Assembly (NCBI GenBank): GCA_951640165.1 | Contig: OX621257.1 | Span: 16,317,201-16,381,200, forward strand | Direction of reading: 5' to 3' | Source of the DNA: Pseudoips prasinana | Lineage: Eukaryota; Arthropoda; Insecta; Lepidoptera; Nolidae | Length of the DNA stretch: 64,000 nucleotides | Part shown: positions 53,860 through 64,000 of the stretch, one piece after another | How the letters are laid out: each line of letters begins with the position of its first letter | How positions within the stretch are numbered: the first letter of the stretch is position 1 | Translations under genes and position numbers: made by a program | The notes under the pieces: generated by a model | Told to the model about the DNA's origin: nothing | Databases searched by the model: none | The model's input: the letters and a program-made list of their open reading frames with translations, nothing else

Positions 53860-54870
53860 TCCCGGTAGCTCTCTAATTAATCTGTACTCGTAATGATCTT
53901 TATAAGCACCCACCATGTGTCGGCCTCCGAATATTTTTATCCAATTAACTTGTTACATTCTCGCTTCCGAAAATGTCCACCATAGCTAAGAAAAAAATCA
54001 AAGCACCGTTCCCCGAAATTCGACCATTATCGACCGTTACCTCCCAAATAGAGTGTGATCGAAACTCCAGATAAACCCCTTCACGTGGACTCTACTAATT
54101 GGAGCAATAAATTTGAGACACAGCGACAACTACGAAAACCCATTACTCCTCCATCTCAGTCCTTATTAGGTCCTATGGCTTCCGACCTGTCATAGACGAA
54201 ACTTACGAACACACCTTTGATATCTGTCAAATTCGTACATACTGACGAACAATTCTCGTCTCTATAGACACCAATTAAAGGACAAACGCGTTTAGAATCG
54301 CGTCCACAGAATCGAACGCAATAAAGAAATGTTAACTCGTTTAAATTCCATTTTCAAATTTAAAAAAGTCCTGGCAGGATACACTGGATACTCGACTCTA
54401 CGACGACTATTCAAAAATAAAAATCTCTAATGAGGAGCGTTCAGAAACGTGACGTGCCGGTGACAAAATGTTGAAGGAATATTGAATTTCAGCATTGTAA
54501 ATAGAGTCCTAATAGTATTCGATAAAGCAGAATTTCGTTCATGGAATTTAGGTCGAATTCGTATCGTTAATATAGAGTCGTCGAGAGCGCGCACCCGTTT
54601 GTACCCGCGTCATGCGAACGGACGCTTTTTGTCGTTTTTAATTATATTTATTGTTCTCGTTATTTATTTATTGTTTTGTGTTTTGAGCGGTTCTCGCTAC
54701 CGTGCGTGCATTTTAACGATTTCGACGGAGATAGAGGGACGCATCCAAATTAGGTCGAATGTGGTTTCGAAGATGCAAATGTGCTCCTTTGCATACACTC
54801 GCAAAAACTTCCCCATCGATATTCACAATGAACTCGAATGAAAACATCATTAATGCTATGCAAATGACTA
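53860..54870. other. Non-repetitive island with octamer motifs
   Basis: ATGCAAAT, the POU-protein octamer, occurs at 54773-54780 and 54858-54865, and TTTGCAT (its near complement) at 54788-54794. The surrounding kilobase is free of the window's repeats and has no convincing reading frame; a 119-codon ORF (54482-54841) shows no domain. Regulatory role is inferred. Confidence 0.35.
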
Positions 54871-55336
54871 CGTGAAGGATACTACTTTAAAAAAAGTCCA
54901 ATGTATTGTTGTTTTTAAACGAAGTCTTTTAGGTTGGTAATATTTGTTTAAATAAAGAATACGGCAGGTTAATACTTTTTTTCTTGCTTTGATGCGAGAG
55001 ATCGAAGAGTATATCGTTAAAAGCGATAAGGCAGGGCCATTATTTATCGATAATTGTTTATAAAAACCAAAGAAAAGTAACACTAAAGTGCATATTTGCA
55101 AACAAAGGCCCGTCAATTGTGTCCAATAAAATCGATGAAATGCCGTGTCACTCCGGATCGAGACAATGTAGGAAATGTCGAGATATTCCAATACCTACAG
55201 TAGGAATTTAATGAACTTAGTACCTACTTTAGTAGTAGTTATTAATTTAAGTAATAACTAGTGGGTTCTCTAATTAGTACCTCAGGATCACGAAATAAAA
55301 AAAAAAAAACTTGTGTGTACTTATGTACACGCGTTA
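54871..55336. other. AT-rich, no gene seen
   Basis: A 107-codon minus-strand ORF here has no recognisable motif and is probably chance. Confidence 0.4.
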
Positions 55337-55497
55337 GAAGTTATACTTCTTAATATACAACTTGAACATAGTTATCAATTTTCATACCACCTAGAACTCA
55401 CTTCATGCTGTTAAATATTTTGGTGTCGGTGTGCGCGCGCATCGTAAAAATTCACTCTCATCATTTTTCTCTATCGCGCCAAAAGAAGTATAACTTC
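55337..55497. mobile_element. Short MITE (family E), copy 2
   Basis: A perfect 15-bp inverted repeat, GAAGTTATACTTCTT at both ends. The inner sequence is the reverse complement of 1060-1211 with extra TTTTGGTGTCGGTGTGC. Confidence 0.8.
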
Positions 55498-55559
55498 AAA
55501 AAAAATATTTTATGTCAATTTCATGAAATTCATGTCTTTCAATCAATTAAATTTTAGTA

Positions 55560-55844
55560 CACTTGTAACCCGGTTGTTGAGGTGGTCGTCTCGCTACTAC
55601 CTCAGAGCCCTGTGTTTAGGTTGTTTAGGTTCGATCCCCACGCAGTACCTACAACTGTTTGTGTAACCTAAATATTTGTATGTGCTAAATAGAAAAAAAA
55701 CACAAAGTTAGGTTAAATTTTAATCTATATATTATCTATATAATATCTAATCTCATAAATGGGACCATCTACCCCGGATTGGTAGATGGTGCAGGTTCGA
55801 GACCCGCCAGACGATTACATTTATGATCTCCCATTTTTGAGATT
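55560..55844 (+). repeat. tRNA-like SINE heads, remnants
   Basis: B-box-like GGTTCGATCCCC (55629) and GGTTCGAGACCCGCC (55793) each follow a poor A-box. No tRNA cloverleaf can be closed. Confidence 0.4.
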
Positions 55845-56674
55845 ACAAAGTTAGGTGTTATGTTCATTAAAATAAAAAACATAACGGTTGACAGTAATAA
55901 GATAAAATTTAGTTCTTGGGCAACTCAAGGCATTAGACTGAGTAGAGATTTTTTATATGAGTTGTATGACAGAAGGTCCTATAACCCTGATGTCAATTTT
56001 ATTAATTATGTTAGAAATTATTCAAAAATTTTTAAAAAGGTTTGCATTCAAGCTAAATCTTTATATATAAGAGATAAAATTAAAAAATCTGATAATAAAA
56101 TAAAATCAGCTTGGCAAATAATTAATACTGAAACTGGTAAAAGTAGATCAAGAGATCAAACATTAGTATTGAATATTGGTGATGAACTGGTTTCAGACAA
56201 GCTTACCATTGCCAATTTTTTAGCTGCTTTTTTTGCAAATATACCCGTGGATATTACTAAGTGTCTCGCATCATCACCAGATGTGGCTGAACTCTTTTTA
56301 AATCAAAGCGTAAAACAAACTGTACCTAACTTTAGTTTTAAATCCGTCACAAGTGATGATATTATAAAAGCTTTTAAGAGTATTAAAAGGAAAGGCACAG
56401 AAGATTTGTGGGGACTGTCTGTTAAAGCAATTGAATCAATCATACTAAACATTGCTACAATCCTTGCAGCCATCTTCAATGGCTGTATAAGTGATGGTGT
56501 CTTTCCCGATTTAATGAAAATAAGTAAGATAATACCCATTTTCAAGGCAGGTTGTTCAAAAAATGCCACGAATTATAGGCCTATCTCAATACTGCCAGCT
56601 TTAAGTAAAATATTTGAAAAGCTGATGCTCAGCCAAATGTTGTCGCACTTTAACGTGAATGAGATATTGCATAA

Positions 56675-57455
56675 GCGTACCGCAAGACACACTATTAATG
56701 AGCTCAACACAACAATGCCCAGACGCTCATGCAGTGAAGAACTCCGTCACAATAGCATCACCATTACTCGATCAATATTGTTTTCATACATATTTCACTT
56801 TTATATCGAAAATTCACAATTACCACTTTTACTTATACATCAAACATATTTACGCTATAAACTTAGTATTAAGAAGCATAATAATTCACTGTTCATATTA
56901 GATTTTTCAAGTAATTCAATTTCCGCGTCCCTTTTTTCTTGACATCTGTCTGACAGTCAATCCAAGAGCATATAATTGACCGACTCAGCTAAAAAATATG
57001 GATTAAATAAATGTAATGTCATTTTTTATTGGTGCACTTATGTATTGTTATGGACGAATTATGAGCAGAATGTCGACATTATAACAATTATTTTATATAC
57101 TGTCTGTGTTATGCATCTCCAAATTGGTGTTAATTTATTAATATTTATTTATTAAGTTCGTTCTTGCATACATTTATTGTTTAAATTAGCTATAAGTTAA
57201 ATTTTGGTGTCCAGGTACTGTAAAATTCTAACTGCGACCTGTACACTAATTGTTCGTGAGTTATTTTACGTGGTTCCATCATAAAACCAGCGCTGCAACT
57301 GTTAATGTTGCAGCTAGTGCTGAGATGGGACCAATTCGGACTCACACAGATAAGAATTAAGGACTTCTGTTTGTATACATTTATATATATTGTTATTATT
57401 ATCTGTGTCAGTTTACTGAATAAATGGATTTTCTTCTTTCTTTCTTTCTTTCTTT
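56675..57455 (+). mobile_element. 781-bp retro-insertion with TTTC tail inside the LINE
   Basis: CATAA flanks it at 56670-56674 and 57456-57460. Removing it restores the RT frame exactly (EILHNKQFGFTRGR). It ends AATAAATGGATTTTC followed by (TTTC)n and has no recognised protein, so it may be a 5'-truncated LINE or a long SINE. Confidence 0.75.
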
Positions 57456-58469
57456 CATAACAAGCAGTTCGGGTTTACAAGGGGCCGCTCTACTCAGGAT
57501 GCAGGTTGCACATTAATTAGGTCAATATTGGAGGCTTGGGAGGGATCACAGGATGCGCTGGGAGTTTTCTGTGATCTCTTTAAGGCTTTCGATTGCGTTG
57601 ATCATCGTACGCTCGTTGTTAAACTGAAGTACTATGGAATATCTGGCACATCTCTTGAGATCTTGTGATGTCCTATTTATCGGGGCGACAACAGCTGGTT
57701 TCGATAGGCGGTGTCACTTCGGCACGTCATCCTGTGAAAATGGGGGTGCCCCAGGGGTCTATATTGGGCCCATTTTTATTTCTAGTTTATATAAATGATC
57801 TCCCTTATCTGGTAGAGAAAGTATCAGACATAGTTTTGTTCGCTGATGATACGTCGTTCATATTTAAAGTAAATAGAAAGGATAAAGATCTTATTGAGCA
57901 TAATAAAACACTCAGCTTTATATCAGAATGGTTTTCGGCAAATAATCTCTTGTTAAATGCAGGGAAAACTAAATGCATCAGGTTCTCATTGCCGAATGTG
58001 ACTCAAATTGTACCAACAGTTGCACTTAATGCGAAAATATTAGATTTAGTCCCATCGACCGTATTTTTAGGATTGACACTTGATTCAAAACTGCAATGGG
58101 GTCCTCAGATTGAAAAGTTAGCAGGTAAATTAAGTTCGGCTTCCTATGCCTAGGCAATTGTCAGATGAACAAACTGCTAGATTAGTGTATTTCGCGTACT
58201 TTCATAGCATTATGTCGTATGGCATTCTGCTGTGGGGTTCGGCGGCTGACATAGGTACTATTTTTGTATTGCAGAAAAGAGCAGTCAGAGCCATTTATGG
58301 TTTAGGCAGTCGCGATTCTTTGCGAAAGAACAATGGGCAAAAATGTATGGAACGTGGTACCCGCTCCAATAGTCCTCATTAATATATCATTGAATAGACA
58401 TTTTGATGCAGAAAAACGTCTACCATGGCGCCTGTCCCTATTCACGTTTGGAAAGCAGTAATCTCACTA

Positions 58470-58640
58470 TCTATACTTATTATTATAAAGCTTTAATCTC
58501 AGGAACTGCTAGTCCGATTTAAAAAATTATTTCAGTGTTAGATAGCCCATTTATTGAGGAAGGCTATAAGCTATATATCATTGCTACGCTACGACTAAAA
58601 GGAGCCGAGCAGCAGGGGTGAAACCACGGGGAACAGCTTG
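58470..58640 (+). mobile_element. Helitron-like copy inside the DDE transposon
   Basis: Starts TCTATACTTATTATTATAAAG and ends GGGTGAAACCACGGGGAACAGCTTG, with AACTGCTAGTCCGATTTAAA in the body. Confidence 0.7.
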
Positions 58641-58809
58641 TGTTTTATAAATGATGAAGAATTTATTACAAACTACTTATATAAGTAAAATAAAGCTAGA
58701 ATAACATGATATAACACATTTAGGATTCTATTATTAAAAGAAGTAAGAAAACAAGCATTCTTTAAATACAAAACATATATTTTATCAATAAGTGAGTAGA
58801 TTTAAAACA

Positions 58810-61391
58810 TTACATATCGGTATCAACTATAACAGCATTGAGGAAAGATGCCGGAGCAGTAAATCCCGTATGCCTCGCATAGCCTAAGTACCATACGATG
58901 GACACTATATGTGCACAAGTGCCGATCGTACGTCGCCCGGTTAAACATGTGCAATACTGTTGGACAATATTATTTGCACTGCTGATTAATATATAACAAA
59001 AATATGTTTTTACACGGACATGTCGCGACTGGATTCGTCCACGCAAAAGCCAGGCATCTTCGTGTATGCCATAGTCTGGCAGATCATCAAGTGCTCCCTC
59101 TCTGTACGTTTCAATTATATATAGACCATTTGATCGGCACAGTAAGTTCTTGCCAGCTTGAGTTGGTATGTACCTAGCGCTAATAGAATTATATCCTCCT
59201 CCGTCATTGAAGGGAAGTTTTCAATCTGGCTCGCTTCCATCCTCTGAAAATATACTCTTCTGTGGTTAAGCCGTTTTCTCTCTACATACATATGCAGAAG
59301 ATTCGGGGTATCTATTTTCTGCCTTATTATATGGACGAATTCGTCTGCGTGTACGCTATCCACGATGGGTTGGTGGAAGTGATTCGTGATAGCTGCGGCA
59401 ATCTTAAAATCAGTGAACATATTGGGCAGTGACTTATTAAAATATTTTTGCCGCAAAAGCTTAAAATCACGTTTAAACCGGCCATTTGCCACTTCCACAA
59501 CCCACCGGCATAGCGTTACCGATCGAGCTTCGTTGGATTGTTCAGTGGTCAGCTGTGTCTCTTGGCGGTTCTTTGTTGGTGGGACATAGGATTCATACCC
59601 ACATTCATCAATGAGGTCCAAGCTGTCCCTAAAACCTCGATCTAATATAAAAGCATCGTTTGTTCGGAGTAACCAATGTAATGGATGTTGTCCATCATTC
59701 ATAATATCGCCCATTATTTGCGCATCTGTTTTTGTTGCAGCGTATGGACTCATTACATCCAATATATATCCATCAGTACATACAAGTAGGAAAGGTTTCA
59801 GTAGATTCTAAAACTTGTGTAAACTGTAGGATAATCTTTGGAATAAAAAGTTCGACCTTTTATTTATGTAAATGTAAGTACCATCACCAATCAATAATAA
59901 CTTATCATTATTTTCATTTCCAAATAAGGCTTTTGGTATAGTTAGATTTTTTTCCAATAATTGTTGTCTGTCAATGTGATCCACTCCCAAATATCAATAT
60001 CTCCCCGACATAATTGTTACTGAGACACTCCCTCACAATAACCAATAAACGTTCGAGCTTTCGTCGTGACATGTTAAATAATGTCGCAAGTCTTTCATTT
60101 GGCTCCCCAGAACGCAGTTTTGTTAGATAAATACCTAATGCAGTTCTCGGCTCTCTACATCTTTCATTTAGTGCAGGTGTTTGTACCAATATATTATCAA
60201 ACTCTTCGCACTTGCGTCCTGTCCAAAAGTGCATCTCTTCGTTGGTTAAAGCGCCTCTCGTGTTGAAGTCTAGCCGAGGTCCACGTTGTAAGGCCATTCT
60301 TAACATGCCACAAATGTCAGTAAACTCTTCTGTATTAAAATCATGAGTGACATTACATGTTTGAGGTAGCTCATCCCAAACGTTGTTCTCTAAGTGCTGT
60401 GTACACACTCTTGCACCATTTGGAATATAAAGCTTATATTCACAAAAGATGTGAGTTTTAATTGTTATTGGGATTCGATGGCGAGTTGCGTTTGGACAGT
60501 TGTTAAATATACAATGCCGTGGTGTGTTTGGAGCACGTGTATACTCTGAAACTTGAAATTCCTGAACATTTTGCACAGCTTCCGGCACAGCTTCCGGCAC
60601 TGCTTCCGGCATTGCATCCGGCACTGCTTCCGGCATTGCATCCGGCATTGCTTCTGGCACTGCATCTGGCATTGCTTCAGGCATTGCTACGGGCACGGCA
60701 GGGTTCGCATCTCTTCTCACTGCATTATCAGCGGACTGCCAACATCGGTGACACACACGTCGTGTGCCATCGAATACCACCTGAAAGTAGTATATGATTT
60801 AATATATACTTTTTTGGAACTAAGCTAAAAAACTGAGAAAACAACATCACGTAAATACAAAATATTAAAGTGTCGATCGTAACCTAACAACACTTTTGTT
60901 ATAGTAAGCGCAGATTCAACAAAGTCGTCGGGCCATAAATCATTTCTCTATGTCCATCTTGCTTGCACTTATAAATCTTATGGAACGCTAATGCAAAATA
61001 ATAGGGCATTGGAATAATAAAAGTGACTTTCGAAGGTCCGATGACTCCACACGTGCGCACAGTGTCCAGGTAGCTAATATCGAGTTAGAAAGGATAATCC
61101 CTTCTCTTTGTACTGCTAACCATTATCTATTGTTATTGGTAATGACCGTCTTAAGTGGCAGCACCTGTGCTATACTTAGATTAAGAGTATAAACGGCACG
61201 GACGAAGGGATGATGAAATAAAACCACACCTTGATTATAATAATGGAAGTGCTTACCTCCAGAACAGCATGTTCATGAATAAACGCAGCGAACTCAGGGC
61301 GCGTTCTTGACAGATTAGTTGTCAAAACATGTTGTTGGTATCTTCTGGTATATAAAGCTCGCCGACACATTACACAGTTGAGACGTTCCAT
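58810..61391 (-). pseudogene. DDE_Tnp_4-type transposase with SWIM finger, disrupted
   Basis: Exon 61391-61257 (MERLNCVMCRRALYTRRY...HAVLE) splices at GTAAGC to 60780. The second exon has CHRCW (a CxxC pair with CVMC of exon 1), a tetrapeptide run of PEAM/PDAV type (60700-60575) and a Cys/His domain (HCIFNNCPNATRH...ARVCTQHL). The DDE domain has LLIGDGTYIYI, VCTDGYILDVMSPYAATKTD, AFILDRGFRDSLD and RWVVEVANGRFKRDF. The C-terminal YCTCLTGRRTIGTCAH is a SWIM zinc finger (CxC...CxH). Breaks: a frameshift near 59985, a TAG at about 59808-59810, and a frameshift near 59120. The arrangement resembles ISL2EU/Harbinger-like transposases; the exact superfamily is uncertain. Confidence 0.75.
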
Positions 61392-62829
61392 TGCGATATT
61401 CCAGTTCGAAAAGCAAATCAGTATAGTCCACAACACTAGCACAGGTCAGCGTTAATTAGAGCGGGTAACAAGTCCAGTAGGAGCGCAGGGGTCAGTAGTT
61501 AATAAAACCGAGTTATGAAAGCACAAAAGAAACTCAAACAGCAGCTAAACGTCGTCACGAGCGCAAAACGAACGAGCGACTGACGCAGGACGCGAACACG
61601 TCTGGTGTCAGTCGATCCCCTCCTCTCCCTCCCCCGCTGCTCTTGCGCACACCCCGCGCTCAGGAGCAACGGGACTCGAGTTAAAATGAGGAGTGCATGG
61701 CAAAGTCTTACGTAAAAACGTTATTAATAGAAAACATGAACGGAAATGCCGAAAATATTACCTTGGTACTCATTTTCTTACATAAATAAGTGTTAACTTA
61801 TATACTCGTATATGTATGTTTATCGCCGGGGCCACGAGACTGTCTAAACAGGTTACTGTGGCCCTGGAAAGCAAAGGGAAACTGAAGGAACAGGGTTTTT
61901 ATTAGTTAGTAAGACTGTCGTTTATCTTCAAACGCAATCAGATTTGAGAGTGGCGGCTATAGTAAAAATTGTTACTCTTGGTAAGACCTTTTAAACGACA
62001 CTACAATCATATCTATTGGAGCCGGGTACCATTTTGCTCATTCTTCTTTGTTTAAAGAAATAAATATACTTACTGTGCCATCGGAATATATATATCAGAA
62101 TATAATGTTTGTTAGAAAAAATATTCATAATTATAAAAAGAAAAGTGAACTGCATAATATAAATACTAGGAATAAAAACAAACTAGCCATGCCAGGCTTT
62201 AGAGTAAGCAAAACTAATAAATCATTTTTAGGAAATTGTATTAGGTTTTATAACAAGCTTCCTACTCAAATTACTGATCTGCCTGACACAAGTTTTAAAA
62301 CACATATTAAACGTGTACTTATGGCTAGGGGTTATTACACCATTAAAGAGTACATCGATGACAAAGACGTCTGGCTCTCACTTCCTACCTGCACATTGCT
62401 CGCTGGAGATCTTGTAGCCATATAGACATGACTGATCGGCTGTGTTACGTGAACTATCTGTAAATGATTGCTATCATATACTTAATTTAAAATTATTGAC
62501 TCTGTCTCACAAATGAATAATGTTATTGTTTCGAAGATTTTCTTTTGTATACCTAAATATAATCTAAAATAATAAGCATTCAGACAACCGATCGAGCATA
62601 TATTGTGTTTGCCTACTAAATAATTACTCTAATTGGACCAAATCCCGTGTTCATGCCCGCTTGAGTATGTGTCGCCGGACCGTCTCAACTGGGTCGTGTT
62701 GAAACCGGTAGTAGATGAACCCACTGAGTTTGTTTCGCTGGGTCTTCTCAGTTGGGGCGCATTGGATCCGGTGGTACCATTAAAGCGCGACCGTCGTTAT
62801 TAACACAAGGTCCGTCATAATAATAATAC

Positions 62830-63115
62830 CTTTAATATAGACAGAACCATTGACAATATGTAGTAAAAATATTAGACTTAAACTAGATAATTAAACATAA
62901 TCTCTTGACAATAACTTGATACGAGCTAGCTAAATATCATTTCTGTAATAAAATAAATTTTATAAATGTTTTCATACAAGATGTACCTAAATATCTATGT
63001 TACTAGAAATAATATCTAATGTATACAACTATATTACTACAAACATGTTCTGACTATTTACAAGCGCTTTTTTAAAGTCTACGTGAATAAAAACCTTTTT
63101 TATTTATTTATTTAT
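62830..63115 (+). repeat. Dispersed repeat G, full plus-strand copy
   Basis: AATATGTAGTAAAAATATTAG through AACATGTTCTGACTATTTAC and TTTTTTAAAGTCTACGTGAATAAAAACC to a TTATTTATTTATTT end. It is the longest copy in the window. Confidence 0.65.
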
Positions 63116-64000
63116 TTTATGTAAGTAGTGATTTTTTTCTATTTAACGAAAAAAATATTAAAAAATGCTTAAAATAAAATTATCTCAAATAATTAAGTCT
63201 AACTCAACCTTTAATGCGAGGAAAATATTACAATTTTTACAAATATTACAATCTTTACAATAAATCTAATAAACTTTAATTTTAATCATAATTTGCGGTA
63301 CTATGCTATTAAAATTTAAGTTTAAATTTTAATAAGTTAAGTTTTAATTTCCCGATATTTTGTTTTTAGGGAGATCTTGTGATTTTTCTATACTTGTTTA
63401 GTGTTTTGGGATTAATTAAAGTATTCAAATATAGTCAAACTTCGCATATATGTTTTTTAATAAGATGGACCTTGTAGTATATTCGCATTGGCTATAAAGT
63501 TTCGGACAGACACCAATTTGGCTAGTGTCAGCGCCTTAACGTATCCCATATCTCAAAATACTTTTAACTTTAACAACGGCAACAAAAGCTTAGAGTAGGA
63601 CAATAATAATTGTTTATGATGTCAACGTTTAAAAGATCAAATTCGTCATTACAGGCAATAATTCAAACCCGAAATGGCTTTATAAGTAACTCTGTGGGCA
63701 GTCGTCGTCAAAACATGGGTTTTGTAGTAATACAGAAAATGCTCGATAATTCGCAAATATAAATATATATCGATAAAATAATGGTGCCAAATATGCCTTT
63801 GTCATTTTGAATGTGAATAGTTGAAACCATCTTAATAGTTTTCGCTTTTCAACATTGTGATATAATGTAGGTACTACGTAGGTACTACATTATTTCAATG
63901 CTTTTACACGAGAAGTTTGAAAGTAGTGTTAAATTTTGAATTAAATGTTCTACATCTTACAGTACTCTAGAAAAGTAACTACTAATTTGTTTCCGATTAT
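63116..64000. other. AT-rich, no gene seen
   Basis: No coding frame, RNA or repeat boundary recognised. Confidence 0.45.

Larger units (their letters stand above)
58335..62039 (-). mobile_element. DDE/SWIM DNA transposon inserted in the LINE
   Basis: The ends share an imperfect inverted repeat: GGGCAAAAATG...TGGTACCCGCTCCAATAG on the left and GAGCAAAATGGTACCCGG plus CTCCAATAG on the right (reversed). The left end has an extra dozen bases. Inside are a broken transposase gene (61391-58810) and a Helitron copy. It separates the thumb and C-terminus of the LINE. The TSD was not resolved. Confidence 0.7.
55845..62822 (+). mobile_element. Non-LTR retrotransposon (Jockey/CR1-like) split by two insertions
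   Basis: LINE parts are 55845-56674, 57461-58330 and 62041-62822. Part 1 encodes RT fingers (SVTSDDIIKAFKSIKRKGTEDLWGLS, PIFKAGCSKNATNYRPISILPALSKIFEK). Part 2 has the palm (FGFTRGRSTQDA, LGVFCDLFKAFDCVDH, GVPQGSILGPFLFLVYINDL, VLFADDTSFIF) and thumb, with one frameshift near 57668. A stop is present at 58150. Part 3 has the C-terminus (FKEINILTVPSEYIYQN, HNINTRNKNKLAMP, FLGNCIRFYNKLP, RVLMARGYYTIKEYIDD) and a 3' UTR with TTTCGCTGGGTCTTCTCAG and an (ATA)n end. The 5' endonuclease region is missing. Confidence 0.85.

Noticed and set aside
54482..54841. 119-codon ORF as a gene
   Set aside because: Contains a hydrophobic stretch by chance; no homology recognised, and no promoter or splice signals around it.
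54868..55191. 107-codon minus-strand ORF
   Set aside because: No recognisable domain and lies in AT-rich non-coding sequence.
60575..60700. CRISPR-like array
   Set aside because: A 12-bp coding repeat without unique spacers; the genome is eukaryotic.
60465..60828. His/Arg- and Leu/Pro-repeat ORFs of 66-92 codons
   Set aside because: Other-frame readings of the 12-bp repeat in the DDE transposase gene.
58335..62039. TTCTTTG as the TSD of the DDE transposon
   Set aside because: Similar bases flank both ends, but spacing and frame do not fit a clean duplication, so the TSD is left unresolved.

Overview
The window looks like nuclear DNA of a moth or butterfly (Lepidoptera). This rests on an AT-rich background, insect-type introns, and a repeat complement typical of the order: RTE-clade LINEs ending in (ATG)n, short Helitron-like elements ending near CAGCTAGT, several tRNA-derived SINE families, a 5S-rRNA-like SINE, Tc1 and mariner elements with intact transposases, and many fold-back MITEs. 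No species can be named from the sequence alone.

Host genes occupy only the first 19 kb. A complete nine-exon gene on the minus strand (4793-18678) encodes the p34 subunit of general transcription factor IIH (Tfb4/GTF2H3, 291 aa). Its exons were found by joining short open stretches at GT-AG sites that keep the frame throughout. Its intron 2 contains, on the same strand, a complete intronless gene for cytosolic ribosomal protein L8 (uL2, 257 aa), with its own pyrimidine-rich candidate start and its own poly(A) signal. Tfb4 intron 5 carries two intact DNA transposons side by side, antisense to the gene: a Tc1-like DD34E element and a mariner DD34D element.

From 19 kb to the end I find no further host protein gene. 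This part is a landscape of transposons, many inserted into one another, with several nests dated by target-site duplications (TSDs). The main ones are: (a) 19.4-24.3 kb, a LINE fragment split by a 4.2-kb element with inverted ends, itself split by an RTE copy; (b) 33.4-37.6 kb, a 4.2-kb Sola-like DNA transposon with about 50-bp inverted ends, a TAAT TSD and an approximately 816-codon transposase gene broken by one nonsense codon; (c) 37.6-38.9 kb, a Helitron split by a 5'-truncated RTE with a 13-bp TSD; (d) 44.4-45.7 kb, a second mariner copy whose protein differs from the first at two residues; (e) 46.0-46.5 kb, a 5S-like SINE split by a fold-back MITE with TTAA ends; (f) 50.5-51.4 kb, Helitron ends in head-to-tail tandem; (g) 55.8-62.8 kb, a LINE split first by a 781-bp insert with a TTTC tail and again by a 3.7-kb DDE/SWIM transposon that contains a Helitron-like copy.

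Low-repeat stretches (about 31.0-31.9, 41.0-42.2 and 53.9-54.9 kb) lack coding signal but look unlike the surrounding repeats. They are the best candidates for regulatory DNA. All family assignments come from reading motifs; no database search was possible.
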